From Gammaproteobacteria bacterium (GTDB lineage Bacteria > Pseudomonadota > Gammaproteobacteria > Nitrosococcales > Methylophagaceae), in assembly GCA_029210875.1 (NCBI GenBank), contig JARGFJ010000003.1:40329-104328 (forward strand): a stretch of DNA of 64,000 nucleotides. The letters run 5' to 3'. Within the stretch, counting starts at the first letter, position 1; every line of letters starts with the position of its first letter. The position numbers and the translations under genes are program-made. The notes below the pieces were generated by a model. It ran no database searches. It was not told where the DNA came from and worked only from the letters and a program-made list of their open reading frames with translations. Positions 58,711 to 64,000 of the stretch are shown piece by piece.

Positions 58711-59004
58711 ATGCACCGGATAGTAACTATTGCTTTTTTTGTAACTGTTTTTGTGATTGGCGCGGCTTTTTCCGCCAAAAATACAGGCGCTGTTACCATA
58801 GATTTTTATTTCTCAACAATCACATTACCCCTTTCAGTCATTATCATTGTTTCATTAACAATAGGCATTATAATTGGTGCATTAGCCATTTTTGCCGGAA
58901 CACTAAGTCTGCGTTATGAAAATAGACGTATACAAAAACAACTGGCCACAGCAGAACAGGAACTAAATAGTCTGCGTATTTTACCTATTAAAAACGAGCA
59001 CTAG
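58711..59004 (+). CDS. lapA: LapA domain-containing protein
   Basis: 97 aa, two TM segments, directly upstream of lapB. Confidence 0.85.
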   Translation: MHRIVTIAFFVTVFVIGAAFSAKNTGAVTIDFYFSTITLPLSVIIIVSLTIGIIIGALAIFAGTLSLRYENRRIQKQLATAEQELNSLRILPIKNEH

Positions 59005-59015
59005 AGCAAAGCAAG

Positions 59016-60190
59016 ATGGAATTTTTGTTCCTCCTTCTCCCGATCGCAGCCCTTTCCGGTTGGTTAGTTGCGAGAAAACAGTACAATAAATCCAAGATGT
59101 CCAATTTATCGGCATTCAATCCTGACTATTTCAAAGGTTTGAATTTTTTACTGAATGAGCAATCTGATAAAGCTATCGACATTTTTATTAGGCTACTTGA
59201 AGTCAACAGCGAGACTGTAGAAACGCACCTTGCCTTAGCTAATTTATTTCGACGCAGAGGTGAAACGGATAGAGCAATCAGGATCCATCAGAATTTAATT
59301 GCACGACCAACATTAACACCGCTACAACGTGACAATGTATTGGTTGAATTAGGTCTGGACTATATGAATGCAGGTGTACTCGATCGTGCTGAACATTTAT
59401 TCCTAGGACTACTCAGCAAAGCATCACCGCCAATAGAGGCTTACAAACCATTACTACGACTCTATCAACAAGAGAAAAAATGGCAACAAGCCATTGATAT
59501 GGCAATAAAATTTCAATCTCAAAGCAAAGAAGATATTAATTCAACAATTGCCCAGTTTTATTGCGAACTTGCTGAAAAACAAAAGTTATCTGAACCCAAT
59601 AGTATATTACCCATGCTCAAAAAAGCGCATTATTATGATGCTAATTGTGTTCGAGCATCGTTGTTAGAAGCTGATTGTCTGATGAAGGCAGAAAATTTCC
59701 GCAAAGCAATAAAAGTATTGCAAAACATAGAAAAACAAAATGTAAATTATATTTCTGAAGCATTGCAGCGACTATTAAGTTGTTATCAAAACACCCATAA
59801 TCTAAGTGGATTTGATGACTGGTTACACTCACTATTAAATCGTCATCCTACTATAACAAGCGCCCGAATCATGCTTGCCCAAGTCATTCAAATGCTGCAT
59901 GGTAGTCAAGCTGCTCATGACTATCTGTACCAACAATTACAGTCACACCCCTCTGTGGAAGGTTTGCACACATTAATGTCACTGGCTCAACCCTCGCACC
60001 AAACTATAGTGCCACTTATCAAAGGTATAACACATACAATGGTTCGGCGCGGACATCGTTATAGTTGCCAGAATTGTGGCTTTTCAGGAAAAACAATGCA
60101 CTGGCAATGTCCTAGTTGCAAACGCTGGAATAGTGTCAAACCTACAGAAATTCATCTATCTTCTTTAGAATCATTATTGGAGTTATCACA

Positions 60191-60194
<4 letters not shown>
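59016..60194 (+). CDS. lapB: LPS assembly/regulatory TPR protein LapB (YciM)
   Basis: N-terminal TM, TPR region, C-terminal rubredoxin-like YSCQNCGFSGKTMHWQCPSCKRWNS. Confidence 0.93.
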
Positions 60195-61493
<1,299 letters not shown>

Positions 61494-61541
61494 TTTCAAT
61501 ATGTTATAAAAGAACTATTGATCCTTTTGTGGAGAGCGATT

Positions 61542-61772
61542 ATGACTACTATATCAGCCTATCAATCAGGTCTGACAGGAATTCAAACCGGACTGCAAAG
61601 CTTAAACCAGAATGCTGGCAAAATAGCGTCTGCCACTAGCATTGAGTCTACTTCAAACCTCACCGAACCCTTAATTGGGATGATGAGCGATAAACAACAA
61701 ATTGAAGCTTCAGCAAACGTTATCGAAGCCAGCAATTCAATGCTTGGAACGATACTCGACATCAAAGTTTAG
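61542..61772 (+). CDS. Small protein resembling termini of flagellar rod/hook proteins
   Basis: MTTISAYQSGLTGIQTGLQSLNQNAGKIA...ASANVIEASNSMLGTILDIKV; 76 aa; ATG at 61542 with GGAGAG SD. Confidence 0.6.
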   Translation: MTTISAYQSGLTGIQTGLQSLNQNAGKIASATSIESTSNLTEPLIGMMSDKQQIEASANVIEASNSMLGTILDIKV

Positions 61773-61774
61773 AA

Positions 61775-62293
61775 ATGAACATCACTGTTACAGCACCGCT
61801 AACGACAGTAACGCCCCAAAGGCAGAATTCATCACGCGATGATATAAACAGTACAAAAACTGATAGCACCACCCAGGAATTAAAGCAAATACAACAACTC
61901 AAAGCGCGTGATAGAGAAGTTCGCGCTCATGAAGCCGCTCATGTAGCTGCCGGCGCAGGATTAATACGAGGCGGAACCAGCTTTACCTATCAACGCGGCC
62001 CAGATGGAGTCCAATATGCTATAGGTGGTGAAGTCAGTATTGACACGTCCAAAGTAGTCAATAATCCGGAAGCCACCCTACGAAAAGCAGAGCAAATTCG
62101 AACCGCGGCACTGGCTCCAGCTCAACCCTCCCAACAAGATAGAACAGTTGCATCAAAAGCAGCCCAACTGGTTATTGAAGCACGCGCAGAGCTTAATCAA
62201 CAGCAAAATAATGAAGATAAATCAAAACCATTTAACACAGATATACCAAACTCGACTTCATCTTCTGGCAATTTATTTGATTCCATCGTCTAG
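61775..62293 (+). CDS. SprA-related family putative metalloprotease
   Basis: VRAHEAAHVAAGAGLIRGGTSFTYQRGPDGVQYAIGGEVSIDTS. Confidence 0.82.
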   Translation: MNITVTAPLTTVTPQRQNSSRDDINSTKTDSTTQELKQIQQLKARDREVRAHEAAHVAAGAGLIRGGTSFTYQRGPDGVQYAIGGEVSIDTSKVVNNPEATLRKAEQIRTAALAPAQPSQQDRTVASKAAQLVIEARAELNQQQNNEDKSKPFNTDIPNSTSSSGNLFDSIV

Positions 62294-62351
62294 TTTATCG
62301 CCTGAAATTTGTTAGACTATAGCCATAGATTTCTGACATCCCTGATTCATT

Positions 62352-63155
62352 TTGATAGAACATACTCCTAGTCCACTTTCATTAAGCCTGATTCAACACA
62401 CTTTAGACGCAAAAATACGCGCTAAAGTAAACGATATCTTAATTTTAGACACGATCTCCTCGACCAATGATGCGCTTTGGCAACAATTAGATAAAGGCAG
62501 ACAAGGGCCTCTAGTTTGTCTTAGTGAAACTCAAACAGCTGGACGAGGACGGCGCGGCGATCTATGGCATTCACCTGCTGCAGGCAACCTTTATTTATCG
62601 ATTTTGTGGCCATTTCCCGCAGATATGACACATAGTGGTCTTAGTATTGCAATAGGTATTAGTTTAATTCAGGTTCTCAAAGCGGAAGGAATCAATGACT
62701 TACAGCTTAAATGGCCTAACGATGTTTTGCATAAAAGAAAAAAACTGGCTGGAATTCTAGTAGAATCAAGGCTCGGTACAAAGCAAAATACCGTTGTCGG
62801 CATTGGCCTTAATTTTAAGCTTCCACCCGACACCCAAAACCAAATACAACAACCCACCACCAGCCTTGAACAATTATGTAAGACGCTACCTTGTCGCAAT
62901 CGGCTGGCAGGAAAAATTATTCAAACTATGATCACCTTATTAGAACGCTTTCAAGACTGTGGATTAAACGAATTCCTTCCTCAGTGGCCACAGTATGATG
63001 CCCTTGCAAATCAGCACATCAGCCTGGTTGGTCCCGACGACACCATTACTGTCACCCCATGTGGAATTAATGAACATGGTGAACTTTGTTACCGTCATAA
63101 CAATCAATTACACACGCTTTCAAATAGTCACATAAGCATTAGGTTTGACTCATGA
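62352..63155 (+). CDS. birA: Biotin--[acetyl-CoA-carboxylase] ligase (no N-terminal HTH domain)
   Basis: TISSTNDALW, ETQTAGRGRRGDLWHSPAAGNLYLSI, LKWPNDVLHKRKKLAGILVE; TTG start (upstream in-frame stop at 62343). Confidence 0.9.
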   Translation: MIEHTPSPLSLSLIQHTLDAKIRAKVNDILILDTISSTNDALWQQLDKGRQGPLVCLSETQTAGRGRRGDLWHSPAAGNLYLSILWPFPADMTHSGLSIAIGISLIQVLKAEGINDLQLKWPNDVLHKRKKLAGILVESRLGTKQNTVVGIGLNFKLPPDTQNQIQQPTTSLEQLCKTLPCRNRLAGKIIQTMITLLERFQDCGLNEFLPQWPQYDALANQHISLVGPDDTITVTPCGINEHGELCYRHNNQLHTLSNSHISIRFDS

Positions 63156-64000
63156 AATTAGTAGTCGATATTGGCAATACCACTATTAAATGGGCATGTC
63201 TAGAATCAGGTAAACTCGGTGACAGTCACAGCTTCATTCGAAAAAAGACTGGCATTAAATCATCGTTAAACACACATTGGAAAGCATTGAGCGATGTCAC
63301 AGCAATCTTTGTATCAAATGTTGCTGGAGACAAAGTTGAGCAGCAACTGACCCAATGGACTGAAAAACAATGGCAACTCACGCCAACGTTTATTCGCAGT
63401 GAGCAAAAACGCTTTGGTGTCACTAGTTCCTATGCCGAACCTGAAAAACTAGGTGTAGATCGCTGGTTAGCCTTAATTGCAGCCAGACAACATGCTCGCA
63501 GTGCAACCTGTGTGATTGATTGTGGCACAGCTATAACAATCGATGTGGTAACCAAATACGGTCAACATCAAGGTGGCATGATACTGCCAGGACTATCCTT
63601 AATGCGTGACACCCTCATCACTAATACCAGTGAAATTAAAGACGTTCATGAACAATCTGACTTCATAACACTCGCTACTAATACATTTAGTGCGATTCAA
63701 TCCGGAACGCTCTATACAATTACAGCCAGCTTGGAAAGACTGATTGATGATCTGACTGAACAATACAACAAACGTATTCGCTTTATCATTACTGGTGGCG
63801 ATGCAGAATTGATATTACCGCTACTACCAACATCAATTGCTCACTATCCAGATGTCGTATTAAAAGGCCTTGCCTATTACGCACGTCAGGGCGATAAGCC
63901 ACAACGCCAATCAAAAGCTGTTGAAGCTGTTGAAGCTGTTGAAGCTGTTGAAGCTGTTGAAGCTGTTGAAGCTGTTGAAGCTGTTGAAGCTGTTGAAGCT
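63152..64000 (+). CDS. coaX: Type III pantothenate kinase with repetitive C-terminal extension (runs off window)
   Basis: MKLVVDIGNTTIKWACLESGK..., GVDRWLALIAARQHA, CVIDCGTAITIDVV, GGMILPGLSLM; ATGA overlap with birA; open reading frame to the window end. Confidence 0.93.
   Translation, partial: MKLVVDIGNTTIKWACLESGKLGDSHSFIRKKTGIKSSLNTHWKALSDVTAIFVSNVAGDKVEQQLTQWTEKQWQLTPTFIRSEQKRFGVTSSYAEPEKLGVDRWLALIAARQHARSATCVIDCGTAITIDVVTKYGQHQGGMILPGLSLMRDTLITNTSEIKDVHEQSDFITLATNTFSAIQSGTLYTITASLERLIDDLTEQYNKRIRFIITGGDAELILPLLPTSIAHYPDVVLKGLAYYARQGDKPQRQSKAVEAVEAVEAVEAVEAVEAVEAVEAVEA
63920..64000 (+). repeat. 9-bp perfect tandem repeat (GTTGAAGCT)x9, in frame (Val-Glu-Ala), truncated by window end
   Basis: 81 bp of exact copies counted directly in the sequence. 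Confidence 0.98.

Noticed and set aside
63920-64000. Tandem repeat as a CRISPR array
   Set aside because: 9-bp unit with no spacers and in frame with coaX; a coding minisatellite.

Overview
AT-leaning gammaproteobacterial chromosome segment, almost entirely housekeeping genes in well-known syntenic blocks. In order: nuoA-L (minus strand, nuoL cut by the left edge); a plus-strand lipid cluster (YiiX-like permuted-papain protein, FadE-, FadI-, FadJ- and FadD-like proteins, YciA-like thioesterase); the metY(fMet tRNA)-rimP-nusA-infB-rbfA-truB-rpsO-pnp block; glnA / DUF4124 protein / ntrBC with NtrC- and sigma54-like sites; a TusA-like protein coupled to a PP-loop ATPase; tldD-yhdP-rng-maf-rlmH-rsfS-DUF218-nadD-proA-holA-lptE-leuS; a diguanylate cyclase, a ferredoxin, coaD, rsmD and two M16 peptidases; ftsYEX-rpoH; a 7Fe ferredoxin; lapAB; arsC-like, wrbA-like and DUF2069 genes; a flagellar rod/hook-like mini-protein next to a SprA-related protein; birA; and coaX, which runs off the right edge. 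I found no CRISPR array, prophage, transposon, rRNA or clear defence system. The best second-look items are a perfect in-frame 9-bp repeat (GTTGAAGCT, Val-Glu-Ala) at the end of coaX that runs off the window, an initiator tRNA with a U1:U72 pair instead of C1:A72, two tandem terminators between metY and rimP, the TusA/PP-loop pair, and the mini rod-like/SprA-related pair. I do not see strong evidence for a wholly new multi-gene system. All family calls come from reading the translated ORFs; no database search was run.
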